Assembly (NCBI GenBank): GCA_003282985.1
Contig: QBYE01000002.1
Location: forward strand, 1-64,000
DNA length: 64,000 bases
DNA from: Pelagibacteraceae bacterium AG-325-E08
Lineage (GTDB): Bacteria; Pseudomonadota; Alphaproteobacteria; Pelagibacterales; Pelagibacteraceae
Reading direction: 5' to 3'
The translations under genes were made by a program, and so were the position numbers. The first letter of the stretch is position 1, and each line of letters starts with the position of its first letter. Below, piece after piece: positions 17,705 to 27,095 of this stretch. Under the pieces are notes generated by a model. That model made no database searches, was not told the origin of the DNA, and saw nothing but the letters and a program-made list of their open reading frames with translations.

Positions 17705-19489
17705 TTAAGATATTAAAGAGGGTTGTTTTTTCATATCCTCTTTTTTAATACCAGCTACTTTAACTGGTTTCTTCATTGCATCTCTTCTAAATGGCTCACC
17801 AAGCTCTTGGTTCAAAATTACTTCAATAAATGTAGTAATTCCTTTTTTTTGATCTTCACAAGATTGCTTTATAGCTGCTGTTGTTTCTTCCATAGTTTTA
17901 ACCGTTACACCCTTTAAACCACAAGCGTCAGCCACTTTTGCATAACTTAGTTCAGGATCGAGCTCTGTTCCAATAAAATTATTTTCATACCATAAAGTAG
18001 TATTTCTTTTTTCAGCACCCCACTGATAATTTCTAAATATAACCATTGAAATTGCAGGCCATTCTTCTCTTGCACAAGAACTCATTTCGTTCATGCTTAT
18101 TCCAAAAGCACCATCTCCTGCAAAACCAATAACTGGGGTATCAGGACATCCAATTTTTGCACCCAAAATAGATGGAAAGCCATAACCACATGGACCAAAT
18201 AAACCTGGGGCTAAATATTTTCTTGGCTTTTCAAAAGTTGGGTATGCATTACCTATTGCACAATTATTTCCAATGTCGCTTGAAATAATAACGTCATCTG
18301 GCATACCAGCTTGAATTGCTCTCCATGCTTGTCTTGGAGACATTCTGTCTGAGTCTCTTTCTCTTGCTTCTTTGTTCCAAACTGTACCCTTGTCATCATC
18401 TTCATGATCAAGACTTGATAATTTTTGTAACCAAGCAGATTTAGTTTGATGAATAATATCTTTCCTTTTTTGTCTATCAGTATCTCCAGCTGTTGGAGAA
18501 AGTTGATCTAGAATTTGTTGAGCAACTAATTTTGCATCTCCACATATTCCTACTGTAACTTTTTTTGTTAAACCAATTCTATCTGAATTCATATCTACTT
18601 GAATAATACTGGCATTCTTCGGCCAATAATCTATTCCATATCCAGGTAAAGTTGAAAAAGGATTTAATCTTGTACCAAGAGCTAGAACAACGTCTGCTTT
18701 TGAAATTAATTCCATCCCAGCTTTTGATCCGTTATATCCTAATGGTCCTGCAGCTAATGGATGACTTCCTGGGAAACTATCGTTGTGTTGGTATCCTGAA
18801 CAAACTGGTGCATCTAATTTTTCTGCTAATTTTTTACATTCTTCAATAGCTCCTCCAATGACAACGCCTGCTCCAGATAATATTACTGGAAACTTTGCTT
18901 TAGATAATAAATCTGAAGCTTTTTTAATTGCATCTACTCCACCTGCTTGTCTTTCTAATCTTACGATTGGAGGAAGTTCAATATCAATTACTTGTGTCCA
19001 ATAATCTCTAGGTACATTTATTTGTGCAGGGGCGGAACCTCTAATTGCTTTTTCAATAACTCTATTTAAAACTTCAGCCATTCTTGATGGATCTCTTACC
19101 TCTTCTTGATAGCAAACCATATCTTTAAATAAATTCATTTGTTCGACTTCTTGAAAACCACCTTGTCCCATTGTTTTATTTGCTGCTTGAGGTGTTACTA
19201 ATAATAATGGAGTGTGATTCCAGTAAGCAGTTTTAATTGGTGTAACTAATCCTGTAATACCAGGTCCATTTTGAGCTATAACCATAGACATTTTACCAGT
19301 GGCTCTAGTGTATCCATCGGCAATTAGACCACCATTTGTTTCATGGGCTACATCCCAAAATGTGATTCCTGCATCAGGAAAAATATCTGAAATTGGCATA
19401 AAAGCAGATCCTATAATTCCAAATGAATGCTCAATACCGTGCATTTGTAAAACTTTTACAAAAGCTTCCTCTGTTGTCATTTTTGTCAT
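17705..19489 (-). CDS. xsc: Sulfoacetaldehyde acetyltransferase
   Basis: Xsc is a thiamine-diphosphate enzyme that converts sulfoacetaldehyde and phosphate to acetyl phosphate and sulfite, the last step of taurine, isethionate and sulfoacetate catabolism. The 594-residue protein has the three ThDP-enzyme domains: an N-terminal Pyr domain with DVAHETNGGLIADGYTRATG (catalytic Glu) near residue 45, a central domain, and a PP domain with GFAGDGAFGISMNEM near residue 455. The segments QGGFQEVEQMNLFKDM near 108 and NYQWGAEKRNTTLWY near 487 separate Xsc from acetolactate synthases. It is divergent from suyAB by 112 bp, with sulfur exporters and aprABM nearby. Confidence 0.93.
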   Translation of the reverse strand: MTKMTTEEAFVKVLQMHGIEHSFGIIGSAFMPISDIFPDAGITFWDVAHETNGGLIADGYTRATGKMSMVIAQNGPGITGLVTPIKTAYWNHTPLLLVTPQAANKTMGQGGFQEVEQMNLFKDMVCYQEEVRDPSRMAEVLNRVIEKAIRGSAPAQINVPRDYWTQVIDIELPPIVRLERQAGGVDAIKKASDLLSKAKFPVILSGAGVVIGGAIEECKKLAEKLDAPVCSGYQHNDSFPGSHPLAAGPLGYNGSKAGMELISKADVVLALGTRLNPFSTLPGYGIDYWPKNASIIQVDMNSDRIGLTKKVTVGICGDAKLVAQQILDQLSPTAGDTDRQKRKDIIHQTKSAWLQKLSSLDHEDDDKGTVWNKEARERDSDRMSPRQAWRAIQAGMPDDVIISSDIGNNCAIGNAYPTFEKPRKYLAPGLFGPCGYGFPSILGAKIGCPDTPVIGFAGDGAFGISMNEMSSCAREEWPAISMVIFRNYQWGAEKRNTTLWYENNFIGTELDPELSYAKVADACGLKGVTVKTMEETTAAIKQSCEDQKKGITTFIEVILNQELGEPFRRDAMKKPVKVAGIKKEDMKKQPSLIS

Positions 19490-19601
19490 TAATAGAACCT
19501 TTCTAAATTACTAAGTTTTAAAATATTTTAAAAATTAATTGTTAATTTTTTGGATTAATATATAAGTTTTGGAAAATTTCAAACAAACAAATCGACACCA
19601 T

Positions 19602-19886
19602 ATGGCTACAGACATCATAATCCACGATCAAAAAGATAATGTGGGGGTAGTTGTTATTGAAAAAATCACATCTAAACAGGATTGTAACTGCTGGATCATG
19701 GAAAATGATAGCTCTACAAATATTCAATCAATGGATGAAATTCCTCTAGGTCATAAAATTGCGATGATTGACTTAAAAGAGGGAGACACAATACTTAAAT
19801 ATGGACATGATATTGGTAAAGTAGTTAAATCAATCAAAAAAGGTGAACATGTTCATGTTCATAATGTAAAAACAAAGAAATGGTAA
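19602..19886 (+). CDS. suyA: Sulfolactate sulfo-lyase subunit alpha (SuyA-like, SAF domain)
   Basis: The 94-residue protein is a stand-alone SAF domain as in the small subunit of altronate-dehydratase-type lyases (UxaA N-terminus) and SuyA. It shows [14 protein letters not shown] near the start, the [16 protein letters not shown] motif near residue 48, and a His-rich end ([14 protein letters not shown]). I chose the ATG at 19602; the frame opens upstream at a TTG (19569), but MATDII fits the family start. Together with the next gene, 4 bp downstream, it would release sulfite from (R)-sulfolactate to leave pyruvate. The sulfolactate assignment rests on the partner sequence and the xsc/apr context. 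Confidence 0.85.
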   Translation: MATDIIIHDQKDNVGVVVIEKITSKQDCNCWIMENDSSTNIQSMDEIPLGHKIAMIDLKEGDTILKYGHDIGKVVKSIKKGEHVHVHNVKTKKW

Positions 19887-19890
19887 TTGT

Positions 19891-21057
19891 ATGGAAATAC
19901 CAAAAAGTTTTTTAGGTTATAAAAGAGAGAATGGTAGAGCGGGAACTAGAAATCACGTAATTATTCTTCCTGTAGACGATATTTCTAATGCATGTGCTGA
20001 AGCAGTGGCAAACAATATTAAAGGTACTATTGCCCTTCCTCATTCTTATGGCAGACTTCAGTTTGGTGCAGACTTAGAATTACATTTTAGAACAATGATA
20101 GGCACAGGAAGTAATCCAAATGTTGCTGCTGTAATTGTAATAGGAATTGAACCTAAATGGACAAAAAAGATTGTTGATGGAATTGCAAAAACTGGAAAAC
20201 CAGTTGAAGGTTTTCACATAGAACGAACAGGAGATATTGGAACTGTAATGAAGGCCTCTAAAAAAGCTCAAGAGTTTGTAATGTGGGCTTCTGAAAAACA
20301 AAGAGAAGAATGTCCTATAAGTGATTTATGGATTTCAGTTAAATGTGGAGAGTCTGATACTACATCTGGATTAGCGTCAAACCCAACTGTTGGAAATTTA
20401 ATGGATAAACTTGAACCATTAGGAGTTCATTTATGCTTTGGTGAAACTTCAGAGCTTACAGGAGCAGAAAAAGTTTGTGCAACAAGAGGAGCAACAAAAG
20501 AAGCTTCAGATAAATTTATGAAAACTTGGAGTTCTTACAATGATTTTATTTTAAAAGAAGCAACAGATGATTTATCTGAAAGTCAACCAACAGCTGGAAA
20601 TATTGCTGGTGGCCTAACTACAATTGAAGAAAAAGCATTTGGTAATTTTCAAAAAATTGGTAGTTGTAAATTTGTAGATGTTTTAGAGCCAGCAGAAGAA
20701 CCAAAAAAAGGTAAAGGTTTATATTTTATGGATACGTCGTCAGCAGCAGCAGAATGTGTGACACTTCAAGCTGCAGCAGGATTTAATATTCATTTATTTC
20801 CTACTGGACAAGGAAACATTGTCGGTAATCCAATTGAACCTGTTGTAAAATTAACTGCAAACCCTTTAACAGTTAAAGGAATGGGTGAACATATAGATTG
20901 TGATGTATCTAAAATTCTTTCAAGAGAGATGAACCTATCTGAGGCGGGAGATAGACTTATCGAAACAACTTTAAGAGTTGCTAATGGAAGACTAACCTGC
21001 GCTGAAGCTTTAGGTCATAAAGAATTTGTTATGACTAAACTTTATAGAAGTGCTTAA
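19891..21057 (+). CDS. suyB: Sulfolactate sulfo-lyase subunit beta (SuyB-like)
   Basis: This 388-residue protein is the large subunit of a UxaA-family lyase. [20 protein letters not shown] at residues 7-26 is the family opening. The segments [37 protein letters not shown] and [19 protein letters not shown] (near residue 147) match SuyB rather than altronate dehydratase as I remember them. Cys residues in VKCGESD and elsewhere are placed to bind an iron-sulfur cluster or metal as in the family. It would convert (R)-sulfolactate to pyruvate and sulfite with SuyA in the cytoplasm. suyA, suyB and the YeiH-like gene form a compact plus-strand operon. Confidence 0.87.
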   Translation: MEIPKSFLGYKRENGRAGTRNHVIILPVDDISNACAEAVANNIKGTIALPHSYGRLQFGADLELHFRTMIGTGSNPNVAAVIVIGIEPKWTKKIVDGIAKTGKPVEGFHIERTGDIGTVMKASKKAQEFVMWASEKQREECPISDLWISVKCGESDTTSGLASNPTVGNLMDKLEPLGVHLCFGETSELTGAEKVCATRGATKEASDKFMKTWSSYNDFILKEATDDLSESQPTAGNIAGGLTTIEEKAFGNFQKIGSCKFVDVLEPAEEPKKGKGLYFMDTSSAAAECVTLQAAAGFNIHLFPTGQGNIVGNPIEPVVKLTANPLTVKGMGEHIDCDVSKILSREMNLSEAGDRLIETTLRVANGRLTCAEALGHKEFVMTKLYRSA

Positions 21058-21072
21058 TCATTAGTACATATA

Positions 21073-22146
21073 ATGTTTTTAAAAAAATATTTGGTAATTT
21101 TGCCAGGTATAATTCTTGCTTTTGTTCTTTATTCTCTTTCACAAGGTTTCAATAATATTATTGGGATTGAAATTTTAGGTTACAGTAAAAGTCCTATTTC
21201 AACTGCAATGATAGCAATACTTCTTGGAATTTTTTTTGGAAACTTTTTCAAAATTCGTGAGAGTTTTCAAAAAGGTTTAGATTTTAGCAGAGAGTATATA
21301 TTAAAGCTTGGAATTATTTGTCTAGGTATTCAATTAAAACCATTTGAATTTATAGAATTTGGAAAAATTGCAATTCCATTAATAATAATTTGTATCATAA
21401 GTGTTTTAGTTATTATTAAACTTTTAATAAAAAAATTAAAAATACCTACAAGGATGGCTTATTTAATATCCATAGGAAGTACAGTTTGTGGAACAACCGC
21501 AATCATGGCAACAGCACCTGTAATTAAAGCAAATAAAAATGAAGTATCCTATGCAATAGCAAATATTACCCTATTTGGAATATTATCTATGTTGTTGTAT
21601 CCATATTTTGCAAACTTTTATTTTGAAGGAAATTCTTTATTTGCTGGTCTTTTTTTAGGGACTGCAATACATGAAACCTCTCAAGTTGCTGCAGCAGGTT
21701 TAATATATGACCAACAATTCAATAGTCCTGAAACTTTAAATATAGCAACGGTGACTAAACTTATTAGAAACACTTTTTTAATTGTAATGATTCCTCTTTT
21801 TGCTTTTTTGTATAATAGAGGTTTAGTTAAAGAAAAGAATTACTCTATTATAAACATTTTTCCTTATTTTGTTTTAGGTTTTGTAGGAATGATTATTTTA
21901 AGAAATATAGGTGATCAGATATTTACTACATATAACAACGATATCTGGGTTGAAACAATTAACTTTATTAAATTTTTTTCTAAGATTTTTTTAACTATGG
22001 CTATGGCAGCGATTGGATTATCAACAGATCTTAATGATATTAAAAGTATGGGTTACAAACCTTTTGCAGTTGGATTTATTGCGATGCTAACTGTGGGTGT
22101 TGTTTGTATTTTGACAATAGAAATTTATTTAAAAATTTTTATTTAG
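21073..22146 (+). CDS. YeiH/UPF0324-family putative sulfate/sulfite exporter
   Basis: The 357-residue protein has about 10 membrane segments and the YeiH-family signatures KLGIICLGIQLKPFEF near residue 82, GSTVCGTTAIMATAPVIKA near residue 136 and GTAIHETSQVAAAG near residue 198. The family is commonly annotated as a putative sulfate exporter. It lies 15 bp after suyB, which releases sulfite, so export of sulfite or its oxidation product is a natural inference. It converges on the TSUP permease gene with an 8-bp overlap. Confidence 0.85.
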   Translation: MFLKKYLVILPGIILAFVLYSLSQGFNNIIGIEILGYSKSPISTAMIAILLGIFFGNFFKIRESFQKGLDFSREYILKLGIICLGIQLKPFEFIEFGKIAIPLIIICIISVLVIIKLLIKKLKIPTRMAYLISIGSTVCGTTAIMATAPVIKANKNEVSYAIANITLFGILSMLLYPYFANFYFEGNSLFAGLFLGTAIHETSQVAAAGLIYDQQFNSPETLNIATVTKLIRNTFLIVMIPLFAFLYNRGLVKEKNYSIINIFPYFVLGFVGMIILRNIGDQIFTTYNNDIWVETINFIKFFSKIFLTMAMAAIGLSTDLNDIKSMGYKPFAVGFIAMLTVGVVCILTIEIYLKIFI

Positions 22147-23233
22147 CCTGTTTTACAGATTTATTAAAATATTTATTTCTAAATTTTGAGATAGATCTTC
22201 TAATAAAAGCTGCAGCAATACCAAGACAAACTGCAAACAATATTGAAAATAATCCATAAAAGAATGGCATATCTTTAGAAAATTCTTTAATAAATTTAGA
22301 AAAGAAGTTTATATCCTGATCTATTACGTTGATTGTTTCTTTTTGGATCTCTTCAGCAAAAAAAGTGTCATATGCAATAACTATTCCAACGACTAATAAT
22401 AAAATTGCTAATAATGCTTTTAATCCTGAGCTATCAATTTGTTCTCCAAGTTTTTGACCAACCTGGACTCCAACAATTGATCCTACTACCAACATAACAA
22501 CTAACATTAAATCAATTGAACCATAATTAATAGAGTGTAAGAAGGTAACAATCACACTTACAAAAATTGTTACAAATAGAGATGTACCTGGAACCAATCT
22601 TGTTGGCATTTTAATAATATAGATCATTGCAGGTACTAAGATAAAAGCACCACCTATACCCATTATTGCAGCAATAAATCCAACTACTAATCCTATTAGG
22701 ATTGGTGTAAATACACTTTCATATAATTTTGACTTAGGAAATCTCATTCTTAAAGGAAGACCATGTATCCAATAATGAACATGTAACTTTTTTCTTTCTA
22801 CAATATTTTTTTTTGCTTTATCAATTTCACCTAAACTTTCTACAAGCATTAATGTACCAATAATTGCAAGTATATACATATAAGCTAAAGAAATTACGGT
22901 ATCTATTTTTCCAATATCTTGAAAATAAGTAAAAGTATAAATGCCTAAGGCAGTTCCTATTGAGCCACCAATTACAATCATGAGTCCCATTTTATAATCT
23001 AAAGTATTTTTTAAATAATGTGTGGTGGATCCTGAAACAGATGTTGCTAAAATATTATTTGCTTCATTAGCAACTGCATACGCTGGGGGTACACCCATAA
23101 AAATTAAAAATGGTGTCATTAAAAAACCACCACCAACACCAAACAATCCTGACAGAACTCCAACAATTGCACTTAATAAAAGTATTTCAACAGGATTTAT
23201 AAATACTTGAGCTATTGGTAAAAAAACTTCCAT
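22139..23233 (-). CDS. TSUP (TauE/SafE) family sulfite exporter-like permease
   Basis: This 364-residue integral membrane protein belongs to the TauE/SafE family. Its duplicated motifs are GLFGVGGGFLMTPFLIFMG near residue 30 and MGIGGAFILVPAMIY near residue 191. About nine hydrophobic segments are present, with a charged loop near residues 120-165 and a longer C-terminal extension than the TSUP protein at 826. It is the last gene of the minus-strand aprM-aprB-aprA operon, after two small genes, and faces the YeiH-type gene, so sulfite or sulfate export is the likely job. Confidence 0.87.
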   Translation of the reverse strand: MEVFLPIAQVFINPVEILLLSAIVGVLSGLFGVGGGFLMTPFLIFMGVPPAYAVANEANNILATSVSGSTTHYLKNTLDYKMGLMIVIGGSIGTALGIYTFTYFQDIGKIDTVISLAYMYILAIIGTLMLVESLGEIDKAKKNIVERKKLHVHYWIHGLPLRMRFPKSKLYESVFTPILIGLVVGFIAAIMGIGGAFILVPAMIYIIKMPTRLVPGTSLFVTIFVSVIVTFLHSINYGSIDLMLVVMLVVGSIVGVQVGQKLGEQIDSSGLKALLAILLLVVGIVIAYDTFFAEEIQKETINVIDQDINFFSKFIKEFSKDMPFFYGLFSILFAVCLGIAAAFIRRSISKFRNKYFNKSVKQAK

Positions 23234-23259
23234 TTAAAAATAAAAACTTAAGATATAGC

Positions 23260-23394
23260 TTATTTAAAAGTTATAAAAGTTCCGACTAAGATTACACCCC
23301 AACAAGCTGCTATAGCTGATAAAATCCCAGTTTTAATAAAAGTTGTTTTTTTGTTTATAATTTTTTGAGGGATTTTTATATTTGGAAGTTGCAT
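23260..23394 (-). CDS. Small single-pass membrane protein (44 aa), apr operon
   Basis: A short frame starting at ATG (complement of 23392-23394) encodes 44 residues: a Lys-rich N-terminal half with no acidic residues, then one hydrophobic segment (about residues 22-41, with ILSAIAACWGVILVGTF) and a TFK end. This arrangement favours a cytoplasmic N-terminus and one membrane helix. It lies between the 116-residue unknown gene and the TSUP gene on the same strand, 26 bp upstream of the latter. I recognise no family. It is likely real because it fills the gap in frame with sensible composition, but this needs comparative support. Confidence 0.5.
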   Translation of the reverse strand: MQLPNIKIPQKIINKKTTFIKTGILSAIAACWGVILVGTFITFK

Positions 23395-23461
23395 CTAAGT
23401 TCCTGAATACACCCAGTATGAAAATTGTCAAATTATAATTGAATTTTTGTAAGATTTTTTA

Positions 23462-23812
23462 TTAGTAAATTGTTGCCCCAAAAACCTTTATGTCATCACC
23501 CTCAACTCCAAGCACCAATCTTCCCAAGAACTCTCCAGGAATTTTGCTGTTTGTTTGTTTGATAAGGACTGTAATGTGATCACCCCTTCTTAAAGTGCCA
23601 AAAGGCTCATAAGTTTCGTTCAAATTTGTGATAAGTTCGTTATTCGCCCACTGTTTTCCAAGCTCTACCTCATTAGCTCCAAACAACATTTGAGTTGAAA
23701 AATCTTTAGTAAAGCCTCCATAATCCTTGAGATTTGAGGATCTTACTAAATTTTCCCAAAATGGTTTACCTATTTGGAAAATTTCCTCATCAGTTTTTGC
23801 TAAAAGGTCCAT
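23462..23812 (-). CDS. Unknown 116-aa protein downstream of aprA
   Basis: This is a small soluble protein with a helical N-terminal half (EEIFQIGKPFWENLVRSS) and a beta-rich C-terminal half (GTLRRGDHITVLIK, GEFLGRLVLGVEGDDIKVFGATIY). It has no signal peptide and no membrane segment. It has no Cys, so it is not an iron-sulfur or heme c protein. I do not recognise a family. It lies 24 bp after aprA and before the 44-residue membrane protein and the TSUP exporter, on the same strand, so it probably works with APS reductase or sulfite handling. Confidence 0.7.
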   Translation of the reverse strand: MDLLAKTDEEIFQIGKPFWENLVRSSNLKDYGGFTKDFSTQMLFGANEVELGKQWANNELITNLNETYEPFGTLRRGDHITVLIKQTNSKIPGEFLGRLVLGVEGDDIKVFGATIY

Positions 23813-23836
23813 AGATTTTTACTTTTTGATTTGTTT

Positions 23837-25696
23837 TTAAGAGGCTTTCTTCTTCTCATTCTCATCTACAATGTGATACACGGGTACCTTTTCCATTGAA
23901 AATTTGCCAGTTTTTGGATCTCTTCTTGAAACTGTTAAACAATGCCAATTATCATCATCTAATTTCATATGATCACCTCTATAATAGTACCCTGGCCAAC
24001 GTGTTTCTTCTCTAAATAATGTGTGTTCTGTTACACATTGAGATGTTAAAGCTCTATGTTTAAGCTCCCAGGCTCTCATTAATTGATGATAGTCTTCTGC
24101 ACCTACTTTTTCTAAGTCTTCCTCTAACCAAGCTAATAATTCCAATCCTCTTTTAAGCATGTTATCATTAGTCATATAATTAGTTGCAATTCCTCCTACA
24201 TATTCATCCATAATTCTTTGAAGTCTTTGAAGACCTTGTATTGGTGATATATAACTAGGAGAAACAGTACCACCAGTAATTTCATTTTGAGCAACTGTGT
24301 AGGTTTCTAAAGGTTTATATACCTTAGTCTTAAAATCTTCACATTGCTTATCGGAAACTGAAATTCCATCAGCTTTTTTATCTTCTATATACTTAACAGC
24401 TGCTTTTGCAGCTAATCTACCTTCTGTAAATGAACCTGATGAAAATTTATGTGCACTTCCACCAACTGTGTCTCCTGCACCAAACAATCCATCAATAGTT
24501 AACATTCTGTTATAACCCCAGAAATATTCTGATGGAGATAAGTCTTCTGGTCCACTTACCCATGCACCTGAACATGTTGCATGCGAACCCATTACGTAAG
24601 GTTCTGATGTTGTTAACTCTGGATTGGTATATTTTGGATCAATATTTTGAGATGCCCAAACAACTGCTTGACCGACTGTCATACCTAAAAAGTTTTCCCA
24701 ACCTACCGTTTCTAAATGTGGGTCTTGAAAAGCTTCGGTTGTAACCATTTGAATTGGTCCACCACCAGCCATAGTTTCTTGAATGAATGCGTGGTTTCTT
24801 AAACAAGTAGGTGTTGGGTGATGGTCAATATATTCTCCAACTAACTCTTTAGTTTGATCATACCATTTTTTTTCATAGTTCTCGCCATTTGCATTCTGTG
24901 TATAAGTTTTTAAATGTAAAAAATATGCTCCTACAGGACCATAACCATCTTTAAATCTGCATAAAACAATTCTATTTTCCATTTGAGTCATTTTTGCTCC
25001 AGCAGCAATAGGTAACGCATAAGCAGAACCATTGCTCCAAGGAGCATACCAAGTTCTTCCCATTCCCTCACCGACAGCTCTAGGCTTAAATATATGTGAA
25101 GCACCACCTGCTGCAACAATTACAGCTTTAGCTCTAAACACATGAAAATCTCCAGTTCTCATATTAAAACCAACAGCACCACCAATTCTATTTTCTTTAG
25201 CCTCATCCATTAATAAATGAGTAATCATTATTCTATTATAAATTTTGTCTGCAGATTTTTTAGCTGCTTCAGCAACAATTGGTTTATAACTCTCACCGTG
25301 GATCATTATTTGCCATTTACCTTCTCTTAAATATCTTCCAGTTTTTTCATTTTTCATCATGGGCAAACCCCACTCATCAAACATATGAACTGTTGAGTCT
25401 ACGTGTCGAGCCATATCATACCCTAAGTCTTCTCTAACCATTCCCATTAAATCATTTCTTGCATATCTTACATGATCCTCGGGTTGATTTTCATCCCACT
25501 GCATTCCCATATAACAATTAATTGCATACAAGCCTTGAGCTACTGCTCCACTTCTATCTATGTTGGCTTTTTCAACACAAACAATTTTTAAATCTCTGCC
25601 CCAATGTCTAGCTTCAAAGGTAGCACCTGTTCCAGCCATACCTCCGCCTACAACTAATACATCACACTCCTCAAAATGTGTTTTGTGCTTAGCCAT
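23837..25696 (-). CDS. aprA: Adenylylsulfate reductase subunit alpha
   Basis: AprA is the FAD-containing subunit of dissimilatory APS reductase, which interconverts APS and sulfite plus AMP. In aerobic bacteria the expected direction is sulfite oxidation to APS. The 619-residue length fits. It shows the FAD-binding VVGGGMAGTGATFEA near residue 15, the IDRSGAVAQGLYAINCYMG motif near 46, the VAAGGASHIFKPRAVGEG segment near 195, and a C-terminal FREETRWPGYYYRGD motif near 563 typical of AprA. It shares its first base with the end of aprB. SAR11-type aprAB genes are known; no sat (ATP sulfurylase) gene is seen in this window. Confidence 0.95.
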   Translation of the reverse strand: MAKHKTHFEECDVLVVGGGMAGTGATFEARHWGRDLKIVCVEKANIDRSGAVAQGLYAINCYMGMQWDENQPEDHVRYARNDLMGMVREDLGYDMARHVDSTVHMFDEWGLPMMKNEKTGRYLREGKWQIMIHGESYKPIVAEAAKKSADKIYNRIMITHLLMDEAKENRIGGAVGFNMRTGDFHVFRAKAVIVAAGGASHIFKPRAVGEGMGRTWYAPWSNGSAYALPIAAGAKMTQMENRIVLCRFKDGYGPVGAYFLHLKTYTQNANGENYEKKWYDQTKELVGEYIDHHPTPTCLRNHAFIQETMAGGGPIQMVTTEAFQDPHLETVGWENFLGMTVGQAVVWASQNIDPKYTNPELTTSEPYVMGSHATCSGAWVSGPEDLSPSEYFWGYNRMLTIDGLFGAGDTVGGSAHKFSSGSFTEGRLAAKAAVKYIEDKKADGISVSDKQCEDFKTKVYKPLETYTVAQNEITGGTVSPSYISPIQGLQRLQRIMDEYVGGIATNYMTNDNMLKRGLELLAWLEEDLEKVGAEDYHQLMRAWELKHRALTSQCVTEHTLFREETRWPGYYYRGDHMKLDDDNWHCLTVSRRDPKTGKFSMEKVPVYHIVDENEKKKAS

Positions 25697-26166
25697 TAAT
25701 AATAAACTCCCTTTTTAAAAGACTCTTTGGGGACTGAAGGTAATTCTCCATTAGTATTTAGTCCTTCAGGCTCTGTATAAAGTCTTTGTGAATTTATCTC
25801 ACCTTGATTTGGTTTATCTCCTTCTGCAAGTTTAGGAATAAATTTTCCCCAAGGTTTAGTAGTTATAGGAGAAACAAAATTCTTTTCTGTTCCATTCCTA
25901 AATTTAATTTTCCAAGAAATTGTTCCCTTTTCTTCTTCTCTTCTTACCCTTACACTATGACCCATTGGTGCAAAGTCAGCATAACCTCTAACATCAATTG
26001 CATGATTAGGACAAGCCTTTACACAAGAATAGCATTCCCAGCAAAAATTTGGTTCTATGTTTTTTGCTCGTCTTATATTTTCATCTATATGCATAATATC
26101 AGACGGACAAATATCTACACAATGTCCACAGCCATCGCATCTAGTCATATATACAAAAGTTGACAT
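25696..26166 (-). CDS. aprB: Adenylylsulfate reductase subunit beta
   Basis: AprB is the iron-sulfur electron-transfer subunit of APS reductase. Two [4Fe-4S] motifs are visible: CDGCGHCVDICP near residue 10 and, after an insertion, CWECYSCVKACP near residue 42. This is followed by the AprB-specific beta-rich domain (GHSVRVRREEEKGTISW) and a long C-terminal tail that in known structures wraps around AprA. The 156-residue length is normal. It lies between aprM (31 bp upstream) and aprA (1-bp overlap), so the complex is made from one transcript. Confidence 0.95.
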   Translation of the reverse strand: MSTFVYMTRCDGCGHCVDICPSDIMHIDENIRRAKNIEPNFCWECYSCVKACPNHAIDVRGYADFAPMGHSVRVRREEEKGTISWKIKFRNGTEKNFVSPITTKPWGKFIPKLAEGDKPNQGEINSQRLYTEPEGLNTNGELPSVPKESFKKGVYY

Positions 26167-26197
26167 AATTTATTTTTCTCCTTTTTTTATTATCATA

Positions 26198-26992
26198 TTA
26201 ATAATGTTTTGGCTCTTCTCTTTTTATACCTAGGCCAAATTGCTCAGGTGCATCTGCTGGAGGTGGAAGATTATCCCGCGAACCATCAGCTTCCGCTAAA
26301 TTTTTTTGTATTGCTGCTCCGGGTTTATAAAACATATGAGCAAATTTGGACCAATATACTCCACCAAATAAAATTAAGTTGGCTGCTACAAATAAAGTAA
26401 AAAATAAATATGACAAACCTACTTGTCCACCAAATTGAGTGTACGACCACGCTAAACCAAAAGTAGCACAAGCTAGCAAAGCCAATACAAACAAATCAGC
26501 TTTAATAATTCTGTACCACGGATGTGCTTCAGCTGAAACATCAACTCTTAAAAAAAACCAAAACCAATAACCACCTAAACAAGTTAAAATTGCTCCTGTG
26601 TGCCAAAGCATAGACCACATTTCTGAATTAGATTTGCCAACTCCAGTATAACAAAAAACTAAAATACCCGATGAAACCCAAAATAAAATTGTTCCGTACA
26701 TTCCAAGTACATGTGCTAGCCTTCTTTTACCAAAACCAAGTTCTGATGTTGTGCCAATATCAACAACTGTTGTTTTTGCAATAATCGATGTTTTTTCTCC
26801 TAAGCCCAATTGTTTAGTGGCAGATAATTTTGCTTTTTTTGCATTATTGAAAAAATATGTAAGATTTTTATGATGGATCATTTGAATAATTGTACCAAGG
26901 GCTATTAAAACTATCATTGCAACTATAAAGCCCTGCATTGCTATAGGGGGAATTATTTCTGCTAAAACAGAAAATGGGTTCGTATTAAACAT
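26198..26992 (-). CDS. aprM: AprM-like membrane anchor of APS reductase
   Basis: The 264-residue membrane protein has about six hydrophobic segments. It carries His residues in helices or at helix ends (MIHHKN near residue 36, RRLAHVLGMYG near 88, MLWHTGAI near 128, AEAHPWYR near 152) that could bind heme b as in QmoC/HdrE-like quinone-linked subunits. It is the first gene of aprM-aprB-aprA. In sulfur-oxidising bacteria lacking Qmo, AprM is proposed to link AprAB to the quinone pool, and the position and topology here match. The Shine-Dalgarno is AAGGCGGA. Confidence 0.82.
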   Translation of the reverse strand: MFNTNPFSVLAEIIPPIAMQGFIVAMIVLIALGTIIQMIHHKNLTYFFNNAKKAKLSATKQLGLGEKTSIIAKTTVVDIGTTSELGFGKRRLAHVLGMYGTILFWVSSGILVFCYTGVGKSNSEMWSMLWHTGAILTCLGGYWFWFFLRVDVSAEAHPWYRIIKADLFVLALLACATFGLAWSYTQFGGQVGLSYLFFTLFVAANLILFGGVYWSKFAHMFYKPGAAIQKNLAEADGSRDNLPPPADAPEQFGLGIKREEPKHY

Positions 26993-27095
26993 ATCCGCCT
27001 TATGTTAGATTTTTTTTTCTAATTTTTAAAGTTTCTAATCTATTTAAAAAAATAGTTCAATTACTAACTCATCGCAATTAACCTTTAATAACAGC

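Noticed and set aside
19569..19601. Upstream TTG start for suyA
   Set aside because: The ATG at 19602 matches the family start; the added 11 residues look like translated leader.
27003..27045. TTAGA-T9-TCTAA inverted repeat upstream of aprM as a terminator
   Set aside because: It has only five AT-rich pairs around a T-run loop; too weak for a stable stem.
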